Source: a virus. Taken from it: a stretch of DNA of 64,000 bases. A program made the position numbers and the translations under genes. Position 1 is the first letter of the stretch, and each line of letters starts with the position of its first letter. Where the stretch lies: positions 1 to 64,000 of IMG/VR virus record IMGVR_UViG_3300023174_000053. One strand, written 5' to 3'. Below, one piece after another: positions 18,614 to 27,252 of the stretch. The notes below the pieces were generated by a model. The model had not been told where the DNA came from and ran no database searches. It saw only the letters and a program-made list of their open reading frames with translations.

Positions 18614-20448
18614 TATCCGTCAACGATATTATAGACCATTCTAGAATAAAGAACTAAGAAATTATTAGGATTTCCTGCTGGTAAAAATGAAACTGATGGA
18701 CCACTACCTTGCGAACCCCCTCCACCTCCACCTCCACTACTGCCTCCTCCTGATTGTTGTTGTCTTCCACCACTCATATCAATAGGAAGATAATTTACTT
18801 GTGGTTGAGATTGTGCTGTTTGAGAAACTGCTGCTGCTCTTTGTGCTACTTGAGTTTGTGCTGTTTTTGCTGCTTCTACTTGTGCTGCTTGTGCTTGTGG
18901 TGTTGCTGCTACTTGTACTCCTGGTTTTTGTGCTGCTTGTGCTTGTGCTGCTTGTGCTTGTGCTGCTTGTGCTTGTGCTGCTTGTGCTTGTGGTGATTGT
19001 GTAGATTTTTTAAGTTCTCCTGTCTTGTGTAATTGGTTGTAAGTTAATTGTATATCTTTAGATCTGGATTGATATTCTGAAGATGATGGGTTATCATAAC
19101 CTAAAAATCTCTCTCCTCCAAAAAATGCATTTTGGACTTGTTTGAGATCAGTAGATTTTTGTGCTGCTTTGATTGCTGGAGTTGCTTGGTCCTTCTCAGT
19201 TTCAGTAAAATATTGTATTTGCAATGCAAGTGCTTTCTTTTGTAGTTGTTTATCGTTTCGTCTTGGATCTTTTGAATTTGTAAAAATTGCTTTTGCATTT
19301 GGAATTCCATTTGCTTCCAAATATTTTATCATTTGGTCCCCTCTTCCGGCACGAAATTGAAAAGTTCCATATGAAGGGGCTCCCATATCATTTGGATTAT
19401 ATGCAAAAGGATTTCCTCCAGATTCGTGACTTACTTGAGTCAATAACCCCGCAGTAAATTGTTCTGAAAATCCTTTTTGTTGTGCATATTCAATTACTCC
19501 CTTTTTTCCACTAGAACTTAAATCGGGTGTAGATCCTGGTGGAGTTTCTCCTGGTGCTGGTCCTGCTGATGGGGCACCTTTTTCTTTTTTCTCTCCTTTA
19601 CCACCAGAAGATTGTTGCTGCTGCTGCTGCTTTGATTTTTGTTTGTTAGTTTCAAATAACTTACTAATTGCATTTGCAAATCTATCAACAATTGAAGAAA
19701 ACCTATCAGCAATATCCCCAGGAATTTCTGGTGATGTTCCTGCTGCTTGTACTTGTGGACTATCAGAAAGAGCATTCACCGCACCAGCACCAGCAGCACC
19801 AAGTCCTAATGCACCAGCACCAAGAGCAAGCATTTTCCCTTTACCTTTCATCATTCTTCCAAGTCCTCTTGGGGCAGATTTCTTCAATCCACCACCAGGA
19901 ATATCAACATCAAGGTTCAATCCTCCACCACCAGAAGGTGAAGCAACAGGAAGATTAGATAATTGTTTTACGATTTTAATTATAACTTGACGAATTAATT
20001 TCGCAACCTCAAAACTTTCAGTAAATGATTTTTTAAGTGCTTCTAAATTATCTCTTACCTTATCAATATTTTTTTTATTACCAAAGAAGTTTATAAAACC
20101 TAATGCAGTATTATAAACATTTAAAAACTTACCAAGAATTCCAATTGGTTTTGCATCATCTACTTGTTTTAGTCTTCTTTGATAATCAGCAGAAAATCCT
20201 TGAAGTGTTTTGTTAATTGTGCTCGTTACATTATTATTAATATTTGTAGATATTGTGCTTACAATACTACCTGTTGCCGAAGGTGCTGGTTGAACTCCTG
20301 TTCTTTGAAACCCTACAATTTTATTCGCAGCACCATTCACAACAGAAGCACCAAGTACAGAACCACCCGAAATAAAGTTCTGTGCTGCTGCTTTATTTGT
20401 ATTCTGTCTTCCTACTACTTTTTCTGGACTAAGAACAGAACTAACCAT
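18613..20448 (-). CDS. Hub-associated protein with phage-tail-lysozyme-like domain (611 aa)
   Basis: Residues about 310-460 look like a tail lysozyme domain: ISxQ-like helix, then LLTQVSHESGGNPFAYNP, SYGTFQF and an FxGGERFLGYDNP segment. The Glu of HESGG is the likely catalytic acid. A putative amphipathic or membrane-interacting stretch lies at about 205-225 (MLALGAGALGLGAAGAG). After the lysozyme domain come an AQAAQ repeat array and a Gly/Ser-rich tail. It overlaps the gene downstream by one base and the 59-codon gene upstream by eight. It probably opens peptidoglycan during DNA delivery. Confidence 0.7.
   Translation of the reverse strand: MVSSVLSPEKVVGRQNTNKAAAQNFISGGSVLGASVVNGAANKIVGFQRTGVQPAPSATGSIVSTISTNINNNVTSTINKTLQGFSADYQRRLKQVDDAKPIGILGKFLNVYNTALGFINFFGNKKNIDKVRDNLEALKKSFTESFEVAKLIRQVIIKIVKQLSNLPVASPSGGGGLNLDVDIPGGGLKKSAPRGLGRMMKGKGKMLALGAGALGLGAAGAGAVNALSDSPQVQAAGTSPEIPGDIADRFSSIVDRFANAISKLFETNKQKSKQQQQQQSSGGKGEKKEKGAPSAGPAPGETPPGSTPDLSSSGKKGVIEYAQQKGFSEQFTAGLLTQVSHESGGNPFAYNPNDMGAPSYGTFQFRAGRGDQMIKYLEANGIPNAKAIFTNSKDPRRNDKQLQKKALALQIQYFTETEKDQATPAIKAAQKSTDLKQVQNAFFGGERFLGYDNPSSSEYQSRSKDIQLTYNQLHKTGELKKSTQSPQAQAAQAQAAQAQAAQAQAAQKPGVQVAATPQAQAAQVEAAKTAQTQVAQRAAAVSQTAQSQPQVNYLPIDMSGGRQQQSGGGSSGGGGGGGSQGSGPSVSFLPAGNPNNFLVLYSRMVYNIVDG
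18930..18996 (-). repeat. 15-bp tandem repeats coding AQAAQ
   Basis: About four and a half copies of a 15-bp unit (GCTTGTGCTTGTGCT on the plus strand) encode a low-complexity Ala/Gln linker in the tail-lysozyme-like protein. The same repeats create misleading open frames on the plus strand. Confidence 0.85.
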
Positions 20449-20620
20449 TTTGTTGTTGCTGCTGTTTTAATTTTTCTTCTTCAATATGTTGCTGTAAAAG
20501 TGCTAAGTAGATGTCCCTTTCCCAAGGCATCATATTTTCAATCTCAGTTAATGAATATTTATGGAACTGCATTAAGGCAAAATTGATTCTAAAATATGAC
20601 TCTAGTTCCATATGAGCCAT
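20441..20620 (-). CDS. Small tail/hub assembly-type protein (59 aa)
   Basis: A 59-codon frame starts MAHMELESYFRINFALMQFH, continues through NMMPWERDIYLALL and ends in a Gln-rich tail. The start lies two bases after the gp26-like stop, and the stop overlaps the start of the tail-lysozyme-like gene. The MPWER pattern followed by a helix resembles small tail-assembly chaperone or hub-assembly proteins that follow gp26 in cyanophages. It may correspond to T4 gp51 by position, but that is a guess. Confidence 0.72.
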   Translation of the reverse strand: MAHMELESYFRINFALMQFHKYSLTEIENMMPWERDIYLALLQQHIEEEKLKQQQQQNG

Positions 20621-20622
20621 AC

Positions 20623-21351
20623 TTAACCGAAAAAAGATGTTAAACCCTCCAACGTCACATCACTTTCAACTTTAGTTTTTGGATTTATAACTTTCACAGT
20701 ATGAGAAAGTCTAGGCATCGTATCAAAGAACTTCTCAATTTCCTTAAACTGATTTGGGGTTAAAGTTTCAATCCAATCAGTCAATTCTTTTTTGGTGGAA
20801 TCAGCAGCAGACCAACTTTCTTCTGCATTAAAAATAACATCAATACAAGAAGAGATTATATCAAAAGACCTATCAATACTTGATGAACTTTGTTCTGCAC
20901 TAAAATCAAAATTAGTTTTAATGAATTGGTCTAATGAAGGATACTTCATTCTCAAAACCAAATCAGTATCAAGTTGAATATCCCTCTTATGTTCTGGGTC
21001 TTCTTCAACTTTAATTTGGTCTATAAAAACTGTAATTGGAACTTGTGTTTCTCCATCATCACCACAAGTTATAATCAAGTCAAGACTTTCTCCAACTGAC
21101 TTACCACGAACATTTAAGAAAATATACTCAATATCAAAAGTAGGTAGTTCTTCTACTTTAATACCTTTGGTTACAATACAATCTTTTAATACTTGTTTGA
21201 TTGCATTTGTAATTTCTTTTGTGCTTTGACTTTCAAGAGCAAGAATCAATATCTTCTCTTCTTTGACTAGAAATGGTCTGTATTTAATTGTTTTTCCAGT
21301 TGATGGTAAAACCAATTCATACGTTGGTGTAGAAATCTTAGGTAATGGCAT
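20623..21351 (-). CDS. 26: Baseplate hub subunit gp26-like
   Basis: The 242-residue product has the plan of the T4 baseplate family to which gp26 belongs: LPSTGKTIKYRPFLVKEEKILILA at the N-terminus, LPTFDIEYIFLNVRGKSVGE in the middle, and a helical half ending in FFDTMPRLSHTVK. A late-type box (AATAAATA) lies 22 bases upstream. It heads the minus-strand hub genes, and the next reading frame starts two bases after its stop. I am fairly confident of the family. Confidence 0.82.
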   Translation of the reverse strand: MPLPKISTPTYELVLPSTGKTIKYRPFLVKEEKILILALESQSTKEITNAIKQVLKDCIVTKGIKVEELPTFDIEYIFLNVRGKSVGESLDLIITCGDDGETQVPITVFIDQIKVEEDPEHKRDIQLDTDLVLRMKYPSLDQFIKTNFDFSAEQSSSSIDRSFDIISSCIDVIFNAEESWSAADSTKKELTDWIETLTPNQFKEIEKFFDTMPRLSHTVKVINPKTKVESDVTLEGLTSFFG

Positions 21352-21372
21352 AATTTATTCAGTTATTAAATT

Positions 21373-21380
21373 TATTTATT
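21373..21380 (-). promoter_or_regulatory. T4-type late promoter box before gp26
   Basis: AATAAATA on the minus strand, about 22 bases before the gp26 ATG, differs by one base from TATAAATA. It overlaps the stop of the gp54-like gene. Confidence 0.45.
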
Positions 21381-22140
21381 TACGCAAATTGCCGTAATTC
21401 TTCTCCATTACATATCTTATATACTGGAATGTGACTGTTGTTTTTACAATTTGACTTCCTTCATAAGTTAAAGGCATCGCAGTAATATTTGTTGGGAATG
21501 CTTCAAGCATTCTATAAGTTAATTGTGGTGAGAATCTTATATCATTTGGTTTTGAACTATCAAAATTTCTCTCAAACTTTGTAATTGATATAATTCTCTT
21601 ATAATCATCTGGGTATCTAAAACGAAAGAAATCTCTTCTATCTTTTCCTAGATTATTACCTTGTCCTTTTTCATTTGCTGGTAATAAACCAGCATCACTA
21701 TATAATGGATTGATAAAGTTCATCCATTCTTCAAAAAGACGAATTAAATTATATTCATTATCAACATAAAAAGTCATTGTAAATTCTGGGAAAAGTCTTC
21801 TCGTTGGAAATCTTTCAATTGTTCCTTGACGACTTCCCATTTCTTCGGTCACATCAAAAGATATTCCAGGAATAACTGCTTCGGCACAATAAAAGTCATA
21901 GATAAAAGGATTTTTTCTATTATATTTGGGATTATTAATTACACCAGAATTTTTTAACCAATCCATCAACTCACTTCCACCATCCGTCAAATGCAATGAT
22001 ACTTTGAATTGACTAGTGAGAGATAAATTACCAAAAATCTCTCTTGCTGACGGCATCCTATTCTGCGGGGTGCCTTCAGTCATCTTAAGATATATTGGTC
22101 CTATATGTGGAGACCCTCTTCCTTGAGTTGGAACAGCCAT
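21376..22140 (-). CDS. 54: Baseplate-tail tube initiator gp54-like
   Basis: The 254-residue product has the tail-tube-like fold signature shared by gp54 and gp48: CAEAVIPGISFDVTE, then FPEFTMTFYVDNEYNLIRLFEEWMN (positions about 118-142), and a final VKTTVTFQYIRYVM. T4 gp54 caps the baseplate and starts tube polymerisation. It is divergent from the gp4 gene with only 15 bases between start codons. gp48 is close by on the other strand, which supports the pairing. Slightly shorter than T4 gp54 (320). Confidence 0.72.
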   Translation of the reverse strand: MAVPTQGRGSPHIGPIYLKMTEGTPQNRMPSAREIFGNLSLTSQFKVSLHLTDGGSELMDWLKNSGVINNPKYNRKNPFIYDFYCAEAVIPGISFDVTEEMGSRQGTIERFPTRRLFPEFTMTFYVDNEYNLIRLFEEWMNFINPLYSDAGLLPANEKGQGNNLGKDRRDFFRFRYPDDYKRIISITKFERNFDSSKPNDIRFSPQLTYRMLEAFPTNITAMPLTYEGSQIVKTTVTFQYIRYVMEKNYGNLRK

Positions 22141-22141
22141 C

Positions 22142-22149
22142 TATAAATA
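22142..22149 (+). promoter_or_regulatory. Perfect late promoter box TATAAATA
   Basis: The exact T4 late consensus TATAAATA lies seven bases before the first gp4 ATG. With the usual spacing, transcription would start at about 22155. The gp4 message would then be nearly leaderless, or translation would begin at the ATG at 22171. Confidence 0.7.
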
Positions 22150-22155
22150 TCTAAA

Positions 22156-22638
22156 ATGCCTATACTATGTATGCCTCGTAACGAAGATAGTAAATATAGA
22201 CAGGGTAAATATAGACCACATAATCCCCAAAAGTATGGTGGAGACCCATCAAATATTGTCTATAGGTCTTCTTATGAATTGAAATTTATGCAATATTGTG
22301 ATTTGACTGAAAGTGTGAATTCTTGGAAAAGTGAAGAGTTTTTTATTCCTTATCGTTCTCCAATAGATAATAAGTATCACAGATACTTCCCTGACTTCTT
22401 TGTGAAATATAAAGATAAGGACGGAAATAATAGAACTCTTGTTGTTGAAATCAAACCAGCAAAAGACTTAAAAATGCCCGAAACAAACCCAAAACGAAGA
22501 ACTAAGTCTTGGGCTTATTCAGTAAAAATGTGGGCAATCAATCAAGCAAAATGGGAAGCAGCAAAGAATTGGTGTGCTGATAGGAAATATGAGTTTAAAA
22601 TATTCACAGAAAAGGACTTGGGGATTAATGTAAAATGA
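22156..22638 (+). CDS. 4: Head completion protein gp4-like (nuclease fold)
   Basis: The sequence matches T4 gp4 (gp50/65) along its length: KYRPHNPQKYGGDPSNIVYRS, SSYELKFMQYCD, NKYHRYFPDFFVKYK, LVVEIKPAKD, AINQAKWEAAKNWC and FKIFTEKDLG. The Asp and Glu-x-Lys (PDFF...VEIKP) form a PD-(D/E)XK-type nuclease core known in this family. The role is to complete filled heads before tail joining. A second possible start is at 22171 (MPRNEDSKY). The gene overlaps the next by four bases. Confidence 0.92.
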   Translation: MPILCMPRNEDSKYRQGKYRPHNPQKYGGDPSNIVYRSSYELKFMQYCDLTESVNSWKSEEFFIPYRSPIDNKYHRYFPDFFVKYKDKDGNNRTLVVEIKPAKDLKMPETNPKRRTKSWAYSVKMWAINQAKWEAAKNWCADRKYEFKIFTEKDLGINVK

Positions 22639-23132
22639 TTGCAGACGATATTAGAAAACAAGCAGGCAACAAATATCGTAGTAGTGATTGGTGGACCAAT
22701 TCACTAATGAATGAATTAAGAAACAAACAAAAGAGAGATATTAATGAAGAAGATACTGGATTTATAAAACCAGGAGATTTGGTTTTCTTTTTATATTCCG
22801 CAAAGTATCCACAAAAATACGAATATTGGGATAAACACCCTTTATCTTATGTTTTGGATATTAATCTCAGTGAAGGTTCGTTTCTTGGAGCAAATCTTCA
22901 TTACCTCAATCCACAATATCGTGGAGGTGTCGCACAATCCTTTCTAAATAAAGAAGGAATTGTAAATGCACCCAAGAAAACTTTACACAAATACCTCTTC
23001 TCTGGAGTAATAACTGAATTCTTTAAAGTGCCTGAAAAAGAATGGAGAGAAGTATCATTGCTTCCAACAGAGAAGTTTGTTGATAAAAGAGGACAACCAG
23101 TATTTAAAACCAAAGTTTGGGACGCACCATAG
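22635..23132 (+). CDS. Conserved T4-like phage protein, function unassigned (165 aa)
   Basis: The product has DLVFFLYSAKYPQKYEYWD (about 47-66), PLSYVLDINLSEGSFLGANLHYLNP and a basic C-terminal half with KKTLHKYLFSGV. The FLGxNxHYL motif is one I recall from many T4-like phages, where the protein carries no agreed function. It overlaps gp4 (ATGATT) and abuts gp48 (stop TAG then ATG), so it is co-transcribed with tail and head completion genes. A structural or assembly role is inferred. Confidence 0.75.
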   Translation: MIADDIRKQAGNKYRSSDWWTNSLMNELRNKQKRDINEEDTGFIKPGDLVFFLYSAKYPQKYEYWDKHPLSYVLDINLSEGSFLGANLHYLNPQYRGGVAQSFLNKEGIVNAPKKTLHKYLFSGVITEFFKVPEKEWREVSLLPTEKFVDKRGQPVFKTKVWDAP

Positions 23133-24734
23133 ATGGCATATGAAGTATTAAAAGATAATTACTATCGTTCATCTGTGGGACCATTGGGCCTTGATCTTGG
23201 TATTAGATATGATGCAAAAACTGGTGATTATGAATTGAAAGAAAAAAATGCACTTGGTTATGATGCGTTAACGGGAAATGCAATATTTTATAAAAATGGT
23301 AGTTATACAAGTGATGCAATAAAAGATCCAAAATTGTTTGTAGATGGTGACCCAAACAAACCAACAGCACTAGCGCAACAACTCTCAATTGATATAAGAA
23401 AGAAGGTATATGCAGCATATCAAGCAAAAGGAGGTACTGCTGGGGGAAATGTAGTCAATACTACCGCAACACCAAAACATCAAAATGATCCAGCAGGAGT
23501 TAATAATAGTGCTGCAGGAACAAATCCAGGAATAGCAACAGCAGTACCAGGAACGGCTGGATTAGCAGCACCACCAGGACAAGGTAATATTTTTGATCCT
23601 ATGAACCTTGATTTTAATAGCAAAACCGAAGAAAGAATTTTTAAAGATGGTGGCCTTTTAAAATACCCAATTGATATCTTAGAAAATCAACAAGATACAT
23701 TACAAATTACAATGTATCGTTATCGTCCACCAACTGGAAACCTATTTCTGTCTTCTCCACTATCAGTTGGAGGAGTTATTGATACAATCGGCAACATAGT
23801 TGCTCCCCTTGCTCCTAGTCTTGGTATTGGTTCAAAGGGTGGAGAAATTGCCACTAAAGGATTACAAAGAAATAGTGCTTTAAAAAAAGTTATAGCAACT
23901 ACTATTTTACCAATTCCTTCTGGTATCCAAGATAATAATGCTATAAGTTGGGGTGATGATAGTATGAATAATTTGACGGCAGCAGTTGCTAGTAATATTT
24001 ATGACAAGCCAGGGAGAGCATTGGGTGGGAACCTTACATTAGACGTTGGAGCTGCTGTAGCAAAAACATTCGGAGTCAATTTGGACCCTGGAGCTATAAA
24101 ACAGATAGGAGCAATGGCAGACGCCGTAGGAATTACAAATCTACCTGATTTACTGAAAAATCCGCAAACCAAAGCAGCAATAACTTCATTAATAGCAAAA
24201 AGTGCTGGATTTGAAATTCCACCAGAAACAATTTTAGCAAGAGGATTTGGAATTGTTCCAAACTCAAATATAGAACTGCTATTCCAAGGACCAACACTTC
24301 GTTCATTTGGTTTTACTTGGCGTATGAGTCCAAGAAGTAAATTAGAAGCAAGAAATGTAAAAAGAATTATTCGTATGTTTAAACAGGGTAGTGCCCCAAG
24401 AAAATTAAACTCACAATCTGGTGCTGGGGCAGCATCTGTTTTTCTTGGAACTCCAAATGTTTTCAAACTTTCATACAAAACAGGAAATAAAGAAATATCT
24501 GGGTTAAATAAATTTAAGATATGTGCTCTTGTTAATATGAGTGTTGTTTATGCCCCTGACGGTCAATGGGCTGCTTATGCTGAAGGACAACCAGTATCCA
24601 TACAGATGTCTCTAAGCTTCCAAGAAATTGAACCTGTATATGAAAGTGATTATCAAACAGATATTTTTGATAACTTTAAGAAAGACGGCACAGGCGATTA
24701 TTCAATAGTCAAAGACGACGACGTAGGATACTAA
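23133..24734 (+). CDS. 48: Baseplate tail tube cap gp48-like
   Basis: The C-terminal third resembles T4 gp48. It has LRSFGFTWRMSPRSKLEARNVKRIIRMFK (about 388-416), then FKLSYKTG and an end segment PVSIQMSLSFQEIEPVY like the gp48 terminus. The N-terminal 200 residues are a cyanophage-type extension including a Gly/Ala/Pro-rich linker. At 533 residues it is longer than T4 gp48 (364). gp54 and gp53 are adjacent, which fits a baseplate-tube cap. Confidence 0.78.
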   Translation: MAYEVLKDNYYRSSVGPLGLDLGIRYDAKTGDYELKEKNALGYDALTGNAIFYKNGSYTSDAIKDPKLFVDGDPNKPTALAQQLSIDIRKKVYAAYQAKGGTAGGNVVNTTATPKHQNDPAGVNNSAAGTNPGIATAVPGTAGLAAPPGQGNIFDPMNLDFNSKTEERIFKDGGLLKYPIDILENQQDTLQITMYRYRPPTGNLFLSSPLSVGGVIDTIGNIVAPLAPSLGIGSKGGEIATKGLQRNSALKKVIATTILPIPSGIQDNNAISWGDDSMNNLTAAVASNIYDKPGRALGGNLTLDVGAAVAKTFGVNLDPGAIKQIGAMADAVGITNLPDLLKNPQTKAAITSLIAKSAGFEIPPETILARGFGIVPNSNIELLFQGPTLRSFGFTWRMSPRSKLEARNVKRIIRMFKQGSAPRKLNSQSGAGAASVFLGTPNVFKLSYKTGNKEISGLNKFKICALVNMSVVYAPDGQWAAYAEGQPVSIQMSLSFQEIEPVYESDYQTDIFDNFKKDGTGDYSIVKDDDVGY

Positions 24735-24735
24735 A

Positions 24736-25569
24736 ATGGGATACTTTAGAGAACTTCCAAATTTCCAATATATTGCGAATTTTCCTAATCAGTCATTCAA
24801 TACTGATTATGTCGTAGCAAAAAATATATTCAAAAGAGCAAAATTAAGAACTGATATTGCGAGTGCTATAACTGCCTTTAATTATTATCAAATTGTTGAT
24901 AATGAAAGACCAGACCAAGTTGCTGCAAAAGTTTATGATAACGCAGAACTTGATTGGGTAATTTTAACAACCAATAATATTACAAATATTAATCAACAAT
25001 GGCCTTTAGATAATAATAGTTTTTATAAGTATCTTATTGATAAGTATGGAAGTGACGAAGAACTTGGAAAAATTCATCATTATGAGACTGTAGAATTTAG
25101 AGACGAATATGGACGTGTTGTAGTTCCTGGTGGTTATCAAGTTGATCCGACAAAAGCACTATCAGTCACCACTTCTGAAGGTCAAAATGACTATGTTTTA
25201 AGTGAGTTTCCAAATGAAAATACAAATTATAGTATTACAATTAATTTAAATCAATATCTTCCTGTTTATAAAAACAATACAGAAACTACACAAGCAATTA
25301 TAACTGATATTACTACTAACTTTTCTAAATTAAAAGTTGCTGGAAGAGAAAATAAAATTGATATCAAGATCACAAATATTTTAACTAATTGGCCCACAAG
25401 TTGGGGTGGAAACACAATAGTAAAAAGAAGAACTGGAAATACTACAGTTCAAGTTCTTGATATTGTATTTGAAAATGATGTAGTCCTTTCCCCATTATTA
25501 TACGAAATTGTCGGTGAAGAAGTTAATGGTGTAATTGTCCCAGTATTTAAACTCAAACCACAAATCTAA
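24736..25569 (+). CDS. 53: Baseplate wedge subunit gp53-like
   Basis: Residues about 5-110 match T4 gp53: MGYFRELPNFQYIANFP, IFKRAKLRTD, YYQIVDNERPDQVAAKVYDNAELDWVIL and WPLDNNSFYKYLIDKYG. The PDQVAxxxYxxxxLxWVIL core is typical of gp53 and of LysM-like wedge proteins. It starts two bases after the gp48 stop. The C-terminal 130 residues are beta-rich and not in T4 gp53. It clamps wedge units in the baseplate. Confidence 0.85.
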   Translation: MGYFRELPNFQYIANFPNQSFNTDYVVAKNIFKRAKLRTDIASAITAFNYYQIVDNERPDQVAAKVYDNAELDWVILTTNNITNINQQWPLDNNSFYKYLIDKYGSDEELGKIHHYETVEFRDEYGRVVVPGGYQVDPTKALSVTTSEGQNDYVLSEFPNENTNYSITINLNQYLPVYKNNTETTQAIITDITTNFSKLKVAGRENKIDIKITNILTNWPTSWGGNTIVKRRTGNTTVQVLDIVFENDVVLSPLLYEIVGEEVNGVIVPVFKLKPQI

Positions 25570-25585
25570 ATAAAATAAAAACCAT

Positions 25586-25882
25586 ATGTCTACCCCAACT
25601 CCTATAATTGGTGTAAAAATAAAAATATCAACGGACGTTCAACCAATTTCTATTACAAATACAAATGCGTCTAAAATTACAACTACATCCATCAAAGAAG
25701 TAAGTAATTATGAATATGAAGTTTTGGAAAATGAAAAGAAAAGAAAACTTTTAATCCTAAAACCAGAATACTTAGCAGTCTTTATAAGTGATATGAAGAA
25801 TATTATGAAATATGCGGAATCTTCACAATACGTAGATCAAAATACTAAACGTGGTTATAATCCAAAAGTAACAGGGGTATGA
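25586..25882 (+). CDS. Small conserved protein after gp53 (98 aa)
   Basis: I do not recognise this family. The product is Thr/Lys-rich, with a beta-stranded first half and a helical LKPEYLAVFISDMKNIMKY segment around residues 58-76. It is the last gene of the plus-strand tail operon and lies 16 bases after gp53. Function unknown; probably virion-associated by position. Confidence 0.65.
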   Translation: MSTPTPIIGVKIKISTDVQPISITNTNASKITTTSIKEVSNYEYEVLENEKKRKLLILKPEYLAVFISDMKNIMKYAESSQYVDQNTKRGYNPKVTGV

Positions 25883-25893
25883 ACCCTACAGAC

Positions 25894-25924
25894 AAAAAAA
25901 TACCCCCGATTTTTTTCGGGGGTA
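25894..25924 (-). terminator. Rho-independent terminator for gp32 operon
   Basis: TACCCCCG (25901-25908) and CGGGGGTA (25917-25924) form a perfect 8-bp stem. On the minus strand it is followed by seven U (A run 25894-25900), ideal for ending gp32 transcription. On the plus strand no U run follows, so it would be a poor terminator for the tail operon. Confidence 0.85.
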
Positions 25925-25951
25925 AAATGGATTTAAAAGTCGATTTTGAAA

Positions 25952-26848
25952 TCAGGACTCTGCCAACTTCTGGAAGTAAGACATCGCATCATCGTCCTCG
26001 TCATCACTAGAAGCAGAAGGACGAACTGAAACAGATTCCTTTACAGGACGTGATACTTCATCTTCTTCCTCTTCACCAATCGTCTCGGGGTCTTGATACT
26101 TAGGAGTTCCTTTAATACCAAGTGTATAATCAAGGCGTTTCTTCAAATCTTCATAAGACTTGAACTCACTTGGAGCAATAAACTCATTCAAGTTGTTGAG
26201 TGATTTGTAGATTGTTTCCAGTTCATCATCATCATCAAGAAGAGCAGAAGGTGGTGCAAACTCTGACTTATCATAGTTCCAATAACCATCTTTCTTCACC
26301 AACTTCAGTTTGAAGTTAGCACCCTTCCAGAAATCAAAAGGATTGATTGGTTCTTCATCATCAAACTCTGGTTGCATAGAAGCCATAATCTTATCAAAGA
26401 TTTTCTTACCAAACTTATAAAGGAACACTCGTCCTTCATTCTCAGGGTTGGCAGGATCTTTTACAACATAGATGTTTGCAAAATAAGAAAGCTTACGCTT
26501 ACGATCACGAACAATGTTTTGATTGTCCTTACTACCAGTATTCCAAAGTTCACGGTTTGCTTCACATACAGGACAGTTTTGTCCCAAAGTAGTGAGGCAA
26601 TTATCAATCATCCATTTTCCATTTGATTGAAATGCGTGAGACCAAACCTGTGCCCAAGGAAGATCACAACCCTCTGGTGCAGGAAGAAATCGAATGATTG
26701 CGGAACCAGTACCACCCTTATCCATTACAGGTTTCCAAAAACGTTCGTCATCTTTGGACCCATTATCATTCAATTTTTCAACTTGTTTGATGAGTTTTTC
26801 AGTCAAAGAACCCATTTTTGATTGCTTCTTCAAATCAGCAAATGACAT
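25952..26848 (-). CDS. 32: Single-stranded DNA-binding protein gp32
   Basis: The protein has the gp32 core: FWKPVMDKGGTGSAIIRFLP, WAQVWSHAFQ, and a zinc site formed by His of SHAFQ plus three Cys in NCLTTLGQNCPVCE (about 70-97). Later come LSYFANIYVVKDP and NEGRVFLYKFGKKI. The tail (about 255-298) is strongly acidic (EEEEDEV, DDEDDDAM), the part that recruits partner proteins in T4. It is 298 residues long versus 301 in T4. It binds ssDNA at replication forks. SD-like GGAG precedes its ATG. Confidence 0.95.
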   Translation of the reverse strand: MSFADLKKQSKMGSLTEKLIKQVEKLNDNGSKDDERFWKPVMDKGGTGSAIIRFLPAPEGCDLPWAQVWSHAFQSNGKWMIDNCLTTLGQNCPVCEANRELWNTGSKDNQNIVRDRKRKLSYFANIYVVKDPANPENEGRVFLYKFGKKIFDKIMASMQPEFDDEEPINPFDFWKGANFKLKLVKKDGYWNYDKSEFAPPSALLDDDDELETIYKSLNNLNEFIAPSEFKSYEDLKKRLDYTLGIKGTPKYQDPETIGEEEEDEVSRPVKESVSVRPSASSDDEDDDAMSYFQKLAES

Positions 26849-26919
26849 TTGTATTCTCCGTATTTTTTGTATTGAGAGTATTGGATATATTATCCGTATT
26901 AATCATAGCAGGTATAAGG

Positions 26920-27252
26920 TTAGTCGTCAAGGGTCTTTTCAAGTTTTTCAATTGACTCTTCCATCTTCGCAAAGAATGTATTAATATCATCTCCTGGTTC
27001 TAACCCAAACAGTAAAGCAGAATCAAGAATTCGATTTCTCATTTCTACTGCTTCTGGGTCATCAGATAGAGACATTCTAAAAATAAAAACTTTTTGTTTT
27101 TCCAAAAATAGTTTCATCGTTTCTAGATGTTCCCTTTTTTTATCTGAATCTGAAAAAGGAAGTTCCATCAATTCAGTAAAGAGTTTATGTTGTAATTCAT
27201 CAAGTTCAAACAAAGATTCTCTGACTTGTTCTGAATCAAAAAATCTACTCAT
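26920..27252 (-). CDS. DUF1825 family protein
   Basis: FFDSEQVRESLFELDELQ at the N-terminus and a following helix with ETMKLFLEKQKVFIFRMSLSDDPEA match the DUF1825 family, which is found in cyanobacteria and their phages. The function is unknown. The protein is all-helical, 110 residues. It sits between gp59 and gp32 and overlaps the gp59 stop by four bases, so it is expressed with replication genes. A link to replication is inferred only from that. Confidence 0.8.
   Translation of the reverse strand: MSRFFDSEQVRESLFELDELQHKLFTELMELPFSDSDKKREHLETMKLFLEKQKVFIFRMSLSDDPEAVEMRNRILDSALLFGLEPGDDINTFFAKMEESIEKLEKTLDD

Noticed and set aside
18754-19004. Plus-strand Leu/Cys-rich open frames
   Set aside because: They are antisense shadows of the Ala/Gln repeat in the tail-lysozyme-like gene, with no ribosome site.
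19101-19990. Several overlapping open frames on both strands within the hub-associated gene
   Set aside because: The 611-residue frame has domain motifs and spans the region. The others are low-complexity shadows.
25894-25924. Bidirectional terminator for both converging operons
   Set aside because: Only the minus strand has a U run after the stem; on the plus strand AAAATGG follows.
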